Below, piece by piece: positions 42,261 through 51,894 of a stretch of DNA of 64,000 nucleotides (positions are counted from its first letter, which is position 1; the number at the start of each line of letters is the position of its first letter). A program made the position numbers and the translations under genes. The notes beneath the pieces are model-generated. The model was not told where the DNA came from. It did not search any database and saw only the letters and a list, made by a program, of their open reading frames with translations. Source of the stretch: Hydrogenophaga sp. Root209. GTDB taxonomy: Bacteria; Pseudomonadota; Gammaproteobacteria; Burkholderiales; Burkholderiaceae_C. The stretch spans positions 636,744 to 700,743 of the forward strand of contig NZ_LMIE01000029.1 in NCBI RefSeq assembly GCF_001428625.1, given 5' to 3'.

Positions 42261-43619
42261 GTGAACTTCGGCAACACCTTCCACAAGCACCGGCCATTGC
42301 CCCTGGTCGCCATGACGGGTCTGCTGCTCATCGCCTGCGGCAACTCCGCCTTGTTGAAGGTGGACACCGGGTACGGCCCGGACCCGCAACTGCCCGAACC
42401 GGTGAGGACGATGATTCCCACCGTCAAGGTCGCGCCAGCCCAGCCCTGGGAGGAAGGTCAGGCGCCCACCGCCGCCAGCGGCACCACGGTGCGCAAGTTC
42501 GCCGGCGAGCTGGATCACCCGCGCTGGATCCACGTGCTGCCCAATGGCGACGTGCTGGTGGCCGAGACGAACGCGCCCGAACGACCCTTGCGTGGTGAAC
42601 TCCTCGGCATCAAGGGCAAGGTGATGGGCTTCTTGATGAAGCGCGCCGGCGCCGCCACCCCCAGCGCCAACCGGCTCACGCTGCTGCGCGATGCGGACGG
42701 TGATGGCACCGCCGAGGTGAAGACGGTGTTCCTCGACAAGCTCAACTCGCCCTTCGGCATGGCGCTGGTGGGTGGCGAACTCTTCATTGCCAACACCGAC
42801 GCACTGGTGAAAGTGCCCTACCAGGCCGGCGACACACGGGCCAGCGGCCCGGTGACCAAGGTGGCCGACCTGCCCGGCGGACCGCTGAACCACCACTGGA
42901 CCAAGGGCCTGGTGGCCAGCGCCGACGGCAGCCGGCTGTATGTGTCCGTGGGATCGAACAGCAACGTGGCGGAACACGGCATGGAGCACGAAAAAGGACG
43001 GGCGGCCATCTGGGAATTCGATCGCGTCACCGGCATCGGCCGCATCTTTGCCAGCGGGCTGCGCAACCCGGTGGGCATGGCCTGGCAGGGCGACACGCTG
43101 TGGACCTCGGTCAACGAACGCGATGAACTCGGCTCCGATCTGGTGCCCGACTACATGACCTCGGTGCGCGATGGCGCCTTCTACGGCTGGCCGTACAGCT
43201 ACTACGGACAGCGCGTGGACACGCGACCCAAGCCGCCCCGCCCTGACCTCGTGGCGACCGCCGACAAACCCGACTACGCGCTCGGCAACCACACTGCCTC
43301 GCTGGGGCTGAGCTCGGCGCAAGGCAACACGCTGGGTGGCGTCTTCGCTGAGAGCGGCATGTTCGTCGGCCAGCACGGCTCCTGGAACCGCAACCCGCCC
43401 AGTGGCTACAAGGTGATCTACGTACCCTTCGCCGGTGCCCGGCCCAGCGGTCCGCCGGTGGACGTGTTGACCGGCTTTCTCAGTGCCGACGGCCAGGCCC
43501 GGGGACGGCCGGTGGCCGTGGCCATCGACCGTCAGGGCGCGCTGCTGGTGGCCGACGACGTGGGCAATGCGATCTGGCGCGTGGAAGGCCCGGGCACGCT
43601 GGCCTCGGCACCGCGCTGA
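42261..43619 (+). CDS. Lipoprotein of the PQQ-type sugar (sorbosone) dehydrogenase family
   Basis: 452 residues from a GTG with AGGAGAG upstream. The signal peptide ends in a lipobox LIAC with Cys near residue 26. The body is a six-bladed propeller of the glucose/sorbosone dehydrogenase family (FAGELDHPRWIHVLPNGDVLVAE, GLRNPVGMAW, RDGAFYGWPYSYYG, GQHGSWNR). It would oxidise sugars or aldehydes in the periplasm with PQQ, though a cofactor-free role is possible. The 358 bp gap 41903-42260 before it holds the ligD promoter and three imperfect GG-x-GC sites (42068, 42133, 42156) facing this gene, none convincing. Confidence 0.85.
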   Translation: MNFGNTFHKHRPLPLVAMTGLLLIACGNSALLKVDTGYGPDPQLPEPVRTMIPTVKVAPAQPWEEGQAPTAASGTTVRKFAGELDHPRWIHVLPNGDVLVAETNAPERPLRGELLGIKGKVMGFLMKRAGAATPSANRLTLLRDADGDGTAEVKTVFLDKLNSPFGMALVGGELFIANTDALVKVPYQAGDTRASGPVTKVADLPGGPLNHHWTKGLVASADGSRLYVSVGSNSNVAEHGMEHEKGRAAIWEFDRVTGIGRIFASGLRNPVGMAWQGDTLWTSVNERDELGSDLVPDYMTSVRDGAFYGWPYSYYGQRVDTRPKPPRPDLVATADKPDYALGNHTASLGLSSAQGNTLGGVFAESGMFVGQHGSWNRNPPSGYKVIYVPFAGARPSGPPVDVLTGFLSADGQARGRPVAVAIDRQGALLVADDVGNAIWRVEGPGTLASAPR

Positions 43620-43649
43620 GGCACTTCGCCGCGCGTCGCCAGTACCGTG

Positions 43650-44066
43650 CTACGGCCTGGAAATGCCCACCAGGGCCTTGGCAGAGACATCGAGGTCATT
43701 GACTTCAACGGCAAAGTCGCCGAGGGACACGATGCCCACCAGGCGCTTGTCGGCGTTGACCACCGGCAATCGCCTGATCTGGCACATGCTCATCTTCTTG
43801 GCGCCTTCGTCCACGGATTCGTCCTCGTAGGCCCAGACCACGTCTTTGGACATGACATCACGAACCAGGGTGTCGCAGCCCAGACCTGAGGCCACGGCAC
43901 GCACGGCAATGTCGCGATCCGTCACAGTGCCGACCATCCGGTCGTTCTCCCCCACGGGAAGCATCCCGAATTCTTCGTCGCGCATCATCGCGGCGGCATC
44001 CCGCAGCGTCGCGTCCGGGCTGATCACCTGAACGTCGCGGCTCATCACGTCTTTCAATAGTTGCAT
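43650..44066 (-). CDS. CBS-domain protein
   Basis: 138 residues made of two CBS repeats only (LLKDVMSRDVQVISPDATL, then VRDVMSKDVVWAYEDESV, with IRRLPVVNADKRLVGIVS). Such pairs bind adenine nucleotides and act as sensors. The ATG at 44066 has an AAGGAG site. It is 16 bp downstream of katE and probably the last gene of a hemerythrin-katE-CBS operon. Confidence 0.88.
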   Translation of the reverse strand: MQLLKDVMSRDVQVISPDATLRDAAAMMRDEEFGMLPVGENDRMVGTVTDRDIAVRAVASGLGCDTLVRDVMSKDVVWAYEDESVDEGAKKMSMCQIRRLPVVNADKRLVGIVSLGDFAVEVNDLDVSAKALVGISRP

Positions 44067-44082
44067 GGTTGTCTCCTTGGAC

Positions 44083-46425
44083 TTACACGGCGGGTGGGTC
44101 GGTTTCCCGTTCGGGGTGACGGTGTCGGGCCATGGCCTGGATGAAGCCATCCACGTCGGTCTCCGTCACGATGCCCGGATCGGGGTCCCCCGATGGCAAC
44201 ACGAGCGCCACACCCGCCGCATCGAGCAAGGTCTGCGACGCAGGCATGACCAGGATGGCCTTGCCGTGCCGGTGCTGATCACGAATGAATTCCATCGTGT
44301 GCCCGTCGCGCGCCAAAGCCGCGACACCCGCCTCTCCATCCGGCAGCACCAGCGAGTCGAACAGAAAACCCGGCTCGTTCTCAAGCGACGCGTCCGCGTC
44401 GATGGCCACACCGTCGCTGGTGGTCACGGGTCCGATGCGCGGTGCCACGAAGCGCGGCACGGCGCCTTGTGCGAAGAGCGCCGCGTGCACGTTGATGGCG
44501 CTTTGGCCGTCGATACCGTCGGCCACCAGAATCGCCACCTTCCTGGCCTTGATCGAACCATCACCAGGTCGGGCCAGCAGCGACAGCGCGGGCGACTTGG
44601 TCACTTCAGGCTTGGCCGGCTTGTCCAGCGCCCGAGGCATGGGCGGTGGCATCTGTGCCATGCCCAGGCCCTCGGCGACTTGCGCTGCCAGTGCCTCGGA
44701 CGCATTGCGCAGTGAAGACACCATGCGCTCCCGAATGGCCGGCACCGTCACCTTGGACAGTTCGAAGCGGAAGGCGGCCGCGATGTGCGCCTGCTCCACC
44801 GCGCTCTGGCTCTCGAAGAAGAGCGTGGCCTGGGTGTAGTGGTCGGCAAACTTCTCGGGCTTGGCGCGCACCTTGCCCTGCTCTTCCTTGGCTTGAATGC
44901 GCGCGGGAACCGACACAAACCCCTGCTGGGCGCCGGCCTGGAACGGGCAACCGCCTCCCAGCGAATTGGGTTCGTAGTTGGCGCGGCCACGGTGAATGGC
45001 TTGCCGATGCATGCCGTCGCGCTGGTTGTTGTGCACCGGCGCCAGGGGTGAGTTGATCGGAATTTCGTGGAAGTTGGGGCCACCCAGTCGGGTGATCTGG
45101 GTGTCGACATAGGAATGGATGCGCCCTGCCAACAAGGGATCGTTGGAAAAGTCCAGCCCGGGCACGATGTGTGCCGTGCAGAACGCCACCTGTTCGGTCT
45201 CGGCAAAGAAGTTGTCGGGGTTGCGGTTGAGCACCATGCGCCCCACCGGGCGCACCGGCACCAGCTCTTCGGGAACGATCTTGGTCGCATCCAGGATGTC
45301 GAAGCTGAACTGGTCGGCCTGTTCTTCGGTGAACACCTGAAGGCCCAGTTCCCACTCGGGAAACACGCCTGACTCAATGCGCTCCCAGAGGTCGCGCCGG
45401 TGGTAGTCCGGATCGGCGCCCGAGATCTTCACCGCCTCATCCCACACCAGCGAGTGCGTGCCGTAGACCGGGTTCCAGTGGAACTTCACGAAGACGGATT
45501 CACCGGCCTCGTTGACCATGCGGAAGGTGTGCACGCCAAACCCCTGCATGGTGGCGTAGCTGCGCGGAATCCCTCGATCGGACATCGCCCACATCAGCAT
45601 GTGCGTCGACTCGGGCATGAGCGAGACAAAGTCCCAGAAGGTGTCGTGAGCGCTGGCGGCCTGCGGCATCTGGTGGTGCGGCTCGGGCTTCACGGCGTGC
45701 ACGAGGTCCGGGAACTTCATGGCGTCCTGGATGAAGAACACCGGCATGTTGTTGCCCACCAGATCCCAGTTGCCTTCGTCGGTGTAGAACTTCACCGCGA
45801 AGCCCCGCACATCGCGCGCCGTGTCCTTCGAGCCCCGCTCGCCCTGCACGGTGGAAAACCGCACGAACACCGGCGTGATCTTGCCCGCCTCCTTGAACGG
45901 CGCGGCCTTGGTGATGTCGGTCAGCGGCTCGTAACACTCGAAAAAGCCGTGCGCACCCGAGCCCCGTGCATGCACGATGCGTTCCGGAATGCGCTCGTGA
46001 TCGAAATGCGTGAGCTTCTCGCGCAGGATGAAGTCCTCCAGCAGCACCGGTCCCCGCACGCCGTACTTCAGCGAGTTCTGGTTGTCCGCGATGGGCACAC
46101 CCTGGTTGGTCGTGAGCATCTGCCCGGAGGAGTCGACCCGCACGCGGTCGAGCGACTCGATGGTCCAGTTCACCCCTTCGGTCGCCACACCGCCGGTTTT
46201 CTCGGAGTGGTTCTCTTCAGAAAGCGTGCTGCCCGATGGCAGCCGCGATTGCGGCTCGACGGTCGCGCCTGGCTCGGGCGACAAGCCATTCTGGAAGCCA
46301 TGCTCCCCTGCCTTGGTCGGGTTGAAGGGCATGGATTCGGCAAGGTGCCCGGTCTGCACGGCTTTGGCAGCACTGTTGGCCCCCTTCGCGTTGCCACGGG
46401 TATCGGTGTTCTTGGATCTGGACAC
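44083..46425 (-). CDS. katE: Large-subunit catalase HPII
   Basis: 780 residues, the size of clade-2 catalases with an extra C-terminal flavodoxin/PfpI-like domain ([15 protein letters not shown] near 605). The catalytic His152 lies in [13 protein letters not shown], the haem region includes [17 protein letters not shown], and the proximal Tyr is in RIHSYVDTQ. It degrades hydrogen peroxide. It lies 35 bp downstream of the hemerythrin gene on the same strand. The N-terminal 80 residues are low-complexity, as usual for the class. Confidence 0.95.
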   Translation of the reverse strand: MSRSKNTDTRGNAKGANSAAKAVQTGHLAESMPFNPTKAGEHGFQNGLSPEPGATVEPQSRLPSGSTLSEENHSEKTGGVATEGVNWTIESLDRVRVDSSGQMLTTNQGVPIADNQNSLKYGVRGPVLLEDFILREKLTHFDHERIPERIVHARGSGAHGFFECYEPLTDITKAAPFKEAGKITPVFVRFSTVQGERGSKDTARDVRGFAVKFYTDEGNWDLVGNNMPVFFIQDAMKFPDLVHAVKPEPHHQMPQAASAHDTFWDFVSLMPESTHMLMWAMSDRGIPRSYATMQGFGVHTFRMVNEAGESVFVKFHWNPVYGTHSLVWDEAVKISGADPDYHRRDLWERIESGVFPEWELGLQVFTEEQADQFSFDILDATKIVPEELVPVRPVGRMVLNRNPDNFFAETEQVAFCTAHIVPGLDFSNDPLLAGRIHSYVDTQITRLGGPNFHEIPINSPLAPVHNNQRDGMHRQAIHRGRANYEPNSLGGGCPFQAGAQQGFVSVPARIQAKEEQGKVRAKPEKFADHYTQATLFFESQSAVEQAHIAAAFRFELSKVTVPAIRERMVSSLRNASEALAAQVAEGLGMAQMPPPMPRALDKPAKPEVTKSPALSLLARPGDGSIKARKVAILVADGIDGQSAINVHAALFAQGAVPRFVAPRIGPVTTSDGVAIDADASLENEPGFLFDSLVLPDGEAGVAALARDGHTMEFIRDQHRHGKAILVMPASQTLLDAAGVALVLPSGDPDPGIVTETDVDGFIQAMARHRHPERETDPPAV

Positions 46426-46460
46426 GGTGAGGCTCCTGAATGTGGTGATGCGACAGGCCC

Positions 46461-46943
46461 TCAGGCCACTTCCACGCCCATGAGCGCTTCCTTGCGTGCC
46501 ATCAGTTCTTCGCGCATGGCCACCAGGTCGAGCCCACGTGCAGCCCTCGCCTTGGGAAACATCTCGTTGCGCTCTTCCTTGACGTGGTGGTCGATGTACT
46601 CACCGAGCACCTTGACCTTGGCGTCAAACATCTCGTCGGCCTGTTCCATGCCCTCGATCTGCGCGATGAGGTCTTTGGCGCTGGCGTGTTCCACCTCCGC
46701 CTCGGCCAGCAGGTCGGTGTCCCTGAGCGCCGCGCGCAAGGCGGGATAGAAGATTTCTTCCTCGATGGTCGCGTGCACGGTCAGTTCATGGCAGATCTGG
46801 TGCGCCAGATCCAGCTTCTTCTGTTCCACGCCGCGGGCCTTGGAACCTGCCAGCTCCTCATAGGCCTTGAACATCTTCTTGACCGCCTTGTGGTCGGAGT
46901 CGAGCAAGGTGCATGCGTCTGCTTCTTGGCGAGTGGTTGCCAT
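46461..46943 (-). CDS. Hemerythrin-domain protein
   Basis: 160 residues with all hemerythrin-type ligands: DSDHKAVKKMFKAYEE, CHELTVHATIEEEIFYPAL, EVEHASAKDLI and YIDHHVKEERNEMFP. It is soluble, without the C-terminal anchor of the protein at 25028-25630. It is the first gene ahead of katE and the CBS protein, so the three may form a peroxide/oxygen stress unit. A GGAG site precedes the ATG, and a sigma-54-type site lies 82 bp upstream. Confidence 0.9.
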   Translation of the reverse strand: MATTRQEADACTLLDSDHKAVKKMFKAYEELAGSKARGVEQKKLDLAHQICHELTVHATIEEEIFYPALRAALRDTDLLAEAEVEHASAKDLIAQIEGMEQADEMFDAKVKVLGEYIDHHVKEERNEMFPKARAARGLDLVAMREELMARKEALMGVEVA

Positions 46944-47023
46944 GGGAATCTCCTGAATCGGTGTGTGGGGGTGGGGGACGTGTGATTGCGGCGATCACGA
47001 ATGGACCGACCGCATGTCTCAAT

Positions 47024-47039
47024 GGCAAGGCGTGTGCCT
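47024..47039 (-). promoter_or_regulatory. Sigma-54-type promoter of the hemerythrin-katE-CBS operon
   Basis: On the minus strand AGGCACACGCCTTGCC matches GGCAC-N5-TTGC with exact GG-N10-GC spacing. It is 82 bp before the ATG at 46943. Confidence 0.68.
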
Positions 47040-47210
47040 GACTGCCCGCCCAGTGGATTCAGAGCTCAAAGGCGCGCTCTGCCGGTCGGGCGTCCCCTTT
47101 GCAGCAAATTTTTCCCGTCGAGCCGGCGCGCGGCGGCTTTTTACAATCGCTGGCCCTCGGGTGGCGCAGAGTCGTCATGCCAGAATCACCAGCCACACCG
47201 ATGTACCCCC

Positions 47211-47450
47211 ATGAAACTGCCCCACAAGCTCACCAGCATCGCGTTCGCCGCCTACATGGCCGGGATCATTGCCTTTGTGATGAGTGCGGTGCTGACGGCC
47301 ATCAACACGGGCGTGGCCGCGGGATTCCTCTCACGAGTGCTGCATGCCTACGCGGTGGCATTCCCGGTCGCCTTCACCTGCGTGGTGATCTTCAGACCCC
47401 TCGTCGTCTTTCTGGTGAAGAAGACGGTGCAGGCGCCACCCGTGAGATGA
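47211..47450 (+). CDS. DUF2798 small membrane protein
   Basis: 79 residues with two membrane helices ([21 protein letters not shown] broken by a short turn, then [20 protein letters not shown]) and a KLPHKLT start, as in the DUF2798 family; function unknown. A TTTTACAAT -10-like box lies about 65 bp upstream, which suggests a sigma-70 promoter. A weaker GG-N10-GC match (GGGCGTCCCCTTTGCA, 47088-47103) is also present. It precedes mutS by 58 bp. Confidence 0.82.
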   Translation: MKLPHKLTSIAFAAYMAGIIAFVMSAVLTAINTGVAAGFLSRVLHAYAVAFPVAFTCVVIFRPLVVFLVKKTVQAPPVR

Positions 47451-47508
47451 ACGATGCACTGCATGCCCGCCAGCAGTACCTCCCGACAGGAATCAACGTA
47501 AGCCATTG

Positions 47509-50157
47509 ATGAACAAGGAAACATCCGTGCACCCGCACGACGCGGGAGATCTGTCCGGGCACACGCCCATGATGCAGCAGTACTTCGGCCTCAAGGCCGC
47601 TCACCCGAACACGCTGCTGTTCTACCGCATGGGTGATTTCTACGAGCTGTTCTTTGCCGACGCCGAGAAGGCCGCCCGCCTGCTCGACATCACCCTCACC
47701 CAGCGCGGCCAGTCCGCTGGCCAGCCGGTGGTGATGGCCGGGGTGCCTTTCCACTCGGTCGACACGTATCTGGCGCGCTTGATCAAGCTGGGTGAGTCGG
47801 TGGCCATCTGCGAGCAGGTGGGCGACGTGGCCTCCGCCAAGGGGCCGGTGGAGCGCAAGGTGGTGCGCGTGGTCACGCCCGGCACCTTGACCGACAGCGA
47901 GCTGCTGTCCGACAAGTCCGAGGCCCTGCTGATGGCCGTGCACCCCGGTGCGCGCACCGGCTGTGGCCTGGCCTGGATGTCCGTCACGCAGGGCATCGTG
48001 TTCCTGGCCCAATGCGACAGCGACGAACTCGCCGACTGGGTGGCGCGCGTCAACCCCGGTGAACTGCTCTACAGCGCCGACACGTCCACCGCATTCGAGA
48101 AGACTGTGCAGGCCCTGGCCAGCCAGACCAACGGGCAGCGCCTGGTGGCGGTGCTGCGCCCGGCCTGGGCGTTTGACGCCGGTCTGGGCCAGCGCAAGCT
48201 GCTGGAGCAGTTGCAGGCCGCCAGCCTCGCCGCCTGGGACGCCCAAGACCTGATTGATGCCCACGCGGCCGCCTCGGCGCTGCTCAACTACGCCGAGCAC
48301 ACGCAGGGCCGCGCGCTCAGCCACGTGAAAAGCCTTCAGGTGGCGCGCAGCGATGAACTGATCGCCCTGCCGCTGAACACCCGCCGCAACCTCGAACTCA
48401 CCCAGACCCTGCGCGGCGAGACCAGCCCCACGCTGTTCTCGCTGCTCGATGTGTGCCGCACCGGCATGGGCAGCCGCGCGCTGCGCAGCTGGCTGCTGGA
48501 GCCCCGGCGCGACCGCGCGCAGGCCCGCGCGCGCCTGGTCGCCATCGGCACCTTGCGCGGGGGCCTGTGGCAGGGCCTGCGCCAGTCGCTCAAAGGCGCC
48601 AGCGACGTGGAGCGCATCACCGCTCGCACGGCCCTGCGTCAGGTGAAGCCGCGCGAGCTGGTAGGCCTGGGCCAGACGCTGGAGCGCGCGCAGCAGTTGG
48701 CCCTTCAGCTCGGGCCTCAAGAGGCCGGCGGCCTGCTGCACGGCATCGGTCAGCACCTCACGCCTCCCGAGGGCTGCGCCGATTTGCTGCGCGCCGCCCT
48801 CCTCGCAGAGCCCGCCGCCTTGATTCGCGACGGTGGCGTGATCGCCGACGGCTTCGATGCCGACCTCGACGAGCTGCGCGCCATCCAGAACAACTGCGAC
48901 GGTTTCCTGATCGAGCTGGAGCAGCGCGAGCGCGCGCGCACCGGCATTGCCAACCTGCGCGTGCAGTTCAACAAGGTGCACGGCTTCTACATCGAGGTCA
49001 CGCAGGGCCAGGCGGCCAAGGTGCCCGACGACTACCGCCGCCGCCAGACGCTGAAGAACGCCGAGCGTTTCATCACGCCCGAGCTCAAGGCGTTTGAAGA
49101 CAAGGCGCTCTCCGCGCAAGACCGGGCGCTGGCCCGCGAGAAATGGCTGTACGAGCACCTGCTCGACGAGCTGCAGGCCTGGATCGCCCCGCTCACGCAG
49201 CTGGCGCGCGCCATGGCCGCGCTGGACGCGCTGTGCGCCCTGGCCGAACGATCGCTCACGCTGAACTGGTGCGCGCCGCAGTTCGTGCCCGAGCCTTGCA
49301 TCGACATCCGCGGCGGGCGCCACCCGGTCGTGGAGGCGCGGCTCAACGAAACCAGTGGCGGCAGCTTCATCGCCAACGACACGGTGCTCGGACCCAAACA
49401 GCGCATGCAAGTGATCACCGGCCCCAACATGGGTGGCAAGAGCACCTACATGCGCCAGGTGGCCGTGATCGTGCTGCTGGCCAGCATGGGCAGCTTTGTG
49501 CCCGCGGTCTCCTGCCGGCTCGGCCCGATCGACGCCATCCACACCCGCATCGGCGCGGCCGACGACCTGGCCAACGCGCAATCCACCTTCATGGTGGAGA
49601 TGACCGAGGCCGCGCAGATCCTGCACGCCGCCACGCCCGAGAGCCTGGTGCTGATGGACGAGATCGGCCGTGGCACCTCCACCTTCGACGGTCTGGCGCT
49701 GGCCGGTGGCATCGCCACCCACCTGCACGACAAGTCGCGCGCCTTCACGCTGTTCGCCACCCACTATTTCGAGCTCACCGAGTTCCCGGCCAGCCACCAT
49801 GCGGCGGTGAACGTGCATGTGAGCGCGGTGGAGGCCGGCGGCAAGGCTGGCGGCATCGTGTTCCTGCACCAGATCGAACCGGGCCCGGCCAGCCGCAGCT
49901 ACGGCATCCAGGTGGCACGGCTGGCCGGCGTGCCCGCCGGCGTGGTGCAGCACGCGCGCCACGCGCTGGCCGCGCTGGAGGCCCAGAGCGAGGAAAGCCG
50001 CAGCCAGGTCGACCTGTTCGCACCGCCACCTGCGACACTGGAGGCCGAGAGCCACCCGCTGCAGACCGCGCTGGAGAAAATCGACCCCGACACCCTGAGC
50101 CCGCGCGAAGCGCTGGAACACCTCTACACCCTCAAGAAACTCATCGCTTCATCATGA
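47509..50157 (+). CDS. mutS: DNA mismatch repair protein MutS
   Basis: 882 residues. The mismatch-reading Phe-x-Glu motif is at 44-46 (GDFYELF), the Walker [10 protein letters not shown] at 638-646, and the later Walker B/signature [13 protein letters not shown] is intact. It binds mispairs as a dimer and recruits MutL. The ATG at 47509 directly follows an in-frame TTG, and no strong ribosome site is seen, so the exact start may differ by a few codons. Its stop overlaps the next gene's start (ATGA). Confidence 0.96.
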   Translation: MNKETSVHPHDAGDLSGHTPMMQQYFGLKAAHPNTLLFYRMGDFYELFFADAEKAARLLDITLTQRGQSAGQPVVMAGVPFHSVDTYLARLIKLGESVAICEQVGDVASAKGPVERKVVRVVTPGTLTDSELLSDKSEALLMAVHPGARTGCGLAWMSVTQGIVFLAQCDSDELADWVARVNPGELLYSADTSTAFEKTVQALASQTNGQRLVAVLRPAWAFDAGLGQRKLLEQLQAASLAAWDAQDLIDAHAAASALLNYAEHTQGRALSHVKSLQVARSDELIALPLNTRRNLELTQTLRGETSPTLFSLLDVCRTGMGSRALRSWLLEPRRDRAQARARLVAIGTLRGGLWQGLRQSLKGASDVERITARTALRQVKPRELVGLGQTLERAQQLALQLGPQEAGGLLHGIGQHLTPPEGCADLLRAALLAEPAALIRDGGVIADGFDADLDELRAIQNNCDGFLIELEQRERARTGIANLRVQFNKVHGFYIEVTQGQAAKVPDDYRRRQTLKNAERFITPELKAFEDKALSAQDRALAREKWLYEHLLDELQAWIAPLTQLARAMAALDALCALAERSLTLNWCAPQFVPEPCIDIRGGRHPVVEARLNETSGGSFIANDTVLGPKQRMQVITGPNMGGKSTYMRQVAVIVLLASMGSFVPAVSCRLGPIDAIHTRIGAADDLANAQSTFMVEMTEAAQILHAATPESLVLMDEIGRGTSTFDGLALAGGIATHLHDKSRAFTLFATHYFELTEFPASHHAAVNVHVSAVEAGGKAGGIVFLHQIEPGPASRSYGIQVARLAGVPAGVVQHARHALAALEAQSEESRSQVDLFAPPPATLEAESHPLQTALEKIDPDTLSPREALEHLYTLKKLIASS

Positions 50158-50981
50158 CTTACTGCGTCGCCGTCAAGCTCAACGCCGGCATGGTCTTCCT
50201 GTCCGACTCGCGCACCAACGCGGGCCTGGACCAGATCAGCACCTTCCGGAAAATGATCGTCTACGAAAAGCCGGGCGACCGCTTCATGTGCCTGCTCTCG
50301 GCCGGCAACCTGAGCGTCTCGCAATCGGTGCGCGAGATCCTGCAGGTCGAACAACTGCAAGACGTGGACGGCGGCGAGCCGATCACCATCTGGAACGCCA
50401 GGAGCATGTTTGACGCCGCGCGCGTGCTGGGCGCTGCCGTGCGCCACGTGTACGAGCGCGACGGCGAGTCGCTGCAGCGCGCGGGCGTGGAGTTCAACGT
50501 GTCCATGATCTTCGGCGGCCAGATCCAGGGCGAGGGCATGCGCCTGTTCCAGATCTATTCGGCCGGCAACTTCATCGAAGCCACGTCCGAGACACCGTTC
50601 TTCCAGGTCGGTGAATCCAAGTACGGCAAGCCCGTGCTCGACCGCGTGATCGCCCCCGAAACGCCGCTGGACGAAGCCGCAAAGTGCGTGCTGGTGTCGA
50701 TGGATTCGACGCTCAAGTCCAACCTGTCGGTGGGCCTGCCGCTGGACCTGGTGGTGTACGAGGCCAACCAGTTGCAGTCCGACAAGATCACCTGCATCGA
50801 CAACGACAACCCCTACTTCCGCATGCTGCACAACACCTGGGGCCAGAAGCTGCGCGAGGTGTTTGACAGCATCGAAGACCCGACCTGGGACGACGCCCAC
50901 ACCGATGTGCCGCTGCTGACCAAGGGCGCGCGCAACCAGCCGCTGAAGAAGATCTCGAACGCCAGAGAGAAGCTGATTTAA
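50154..50981 (+). CDS. Anbu, proteasome-like peptidase subunit
   Basis: 275 residues. The start [24 protein letters not shown] is diagnostic of Anbu/BPH (COG3484): after Met removal, Thr2 is the catalytic nucleophile. The HslV/proteasome beta fold continues with [12 protein letters not shown] and SIGLPLDL-type [10 protein letters not shown]. It forms ring or helical assemblies. Anbu genes usually sit with transglutaminase-like and ATP-grasp partners, none of which are adjacent here. The 4 bp overlap with mutS suggests coupling. Confidence 0.9.
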   Translation: MTYCVAVKLNAGMVFLSDSRTNAGLDQISTFRKMIVYEKPGDRFMCLLSAGNLSVSQSVREILQVEQLQDVDGGEPITIWNARSMFDAARVLGAAVRHVYERDGESLQRAGVEFNVSMIFGGQIQGEGMRLFQIYSAGNFIEATSETPFFQVGESKYGKPVLDRVIAPETPLDEAAKCVLVSMDSTLKSNLSVGLPLDLVVYEANQLQSDKITCIDNDNPYFRMLHNTWGQKLREVFDSIEDPTWDDAHTDVPLLTKGARNQPLKKISNAREKLI

Positions 50982-50984
50982 GGC

Positions 50985-51839
50985 ATGTCGCTGATCATCT
51001 TCTCCCACGCGAACAGTTTCCCCGCCAGCACCTACCGCGTCCTCTTCAAGTCCCTGCGCGCCCGCGGCCATGCGGTGCGGGCGGTTGACAAGTTCGGACA
51101 CGATCCGAACTACCCCGTCACCAGCAACTGGCCGCACCTGGTGCAGCAGCTCGCCGACTTTGCAGCCCCCGAGATCGAGGCACATGGCAGCGGCGCCTGG
51201 CTGGTGGGACATTCGCTGGGTGGTTTCCTCAGCCTGATGTGCGCCGCGCGCCACCCCCAGCTGGGCGGCCATGCGGTGCGCGGCGTGCTGCTGATCGACT
51301 CGCCCTTGCTCGGAGGCTGGCGCGCCCGCACGCTGGAGCTGGTCAAGCGCACCCAGCTGGTGGGATCGGTGTCGCCCGGCAAGGTCAGCCGCCGCCGCCG
51401 CCACACCTGGCCTGACGCCGAGTCGGCACTAGCGCATTTCGCCAGCAAGAAGGCCTTTGCTGCCTGGGAGCCGCAGGTGCTGCAGGACTACATCGCGCAC
51501 GGCACACACGACGAGACCGACGCGAACGGCAAGGCGCACCGCACGCTGGACTTCACCCGCGAAGTGGAAACCGCGATCTACAACACCCTGCCCCACAACC
51601 TGGACCGGCTGCTGCGCCGCCACCCGCTGACATGCCCGGTGGGCTTCATCGGCGGGACGCGCTCGCTCGAGATGAAGCAGGTCGGCATGGCCATGACCCT
51701 CCGGCTGGTGGGCCGCGACCACCCCGAGCGCATGGCCATGATCGAAGGCAGCCACCTGTTCCCGATGGAGCGGCCGCTGGACACCGCCGCCGCCATCGAC
51801 CAGGTGCTGGCCGCGCTGTCGGCTCCCACACGCCGCTGA
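50985..51839 (+). CDS. Alpha/beta hydrolase
   Basis: 284 residues. The nucleophile elbow GHSLGG (Ser77) and a late His in MIEGSHLFPME are visible, with the oxyanion region near IIFSHANSFPAS. No signal peptide, so it is a cytoplasmic esterase or thioesterase-like enzyme with unknown substrate. It starts 3 bp after anbu, so the two share a transcript. Confidence 0.85.
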   Translation: MSLIIFSHANSFPASTYRVLFKSLRARGHAVRAVDKFGHDPNYPVTSNWPHLVQQLADFAAPEIEAHGSGAWLVGHSLGGFLSLMCAARHPQLGGHAVRGVLLIDSPLLGGWRARTLELVKRTQLVGSVSPGKVSRRRRHTWPDAESALAHFASKKAFAAWEPQVLQDYIAHGTHDETDANGKAHRTLDFTREVETAIYNTLPHNLDRLLRRHPLTCPVGFIGGTRSLEMKQVGMAMTLRLVGRDHPERMAMIEGSHLFPMERPLDTAAAIDQVLAALSAPTRR

Positions 51840-51894
51840 CGCCTCCAGAGGGCAGAACCCAAGCATCCTGGGCAACGACTCCGGTATAACGGCA

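Noticed and set aside
47392-50121. A 909-codon open frame antisense to mutS
   Set aside because: MutS is unmistakable on the other strand; the antisense product is rich in Gly, Arg, His and Gln without family features.
51885-51890. TATAAC box of the DUF4118 kinase as a proven leaderless promoter
   Set aside because: No -35 element is convincing and the start codon is uncertain.
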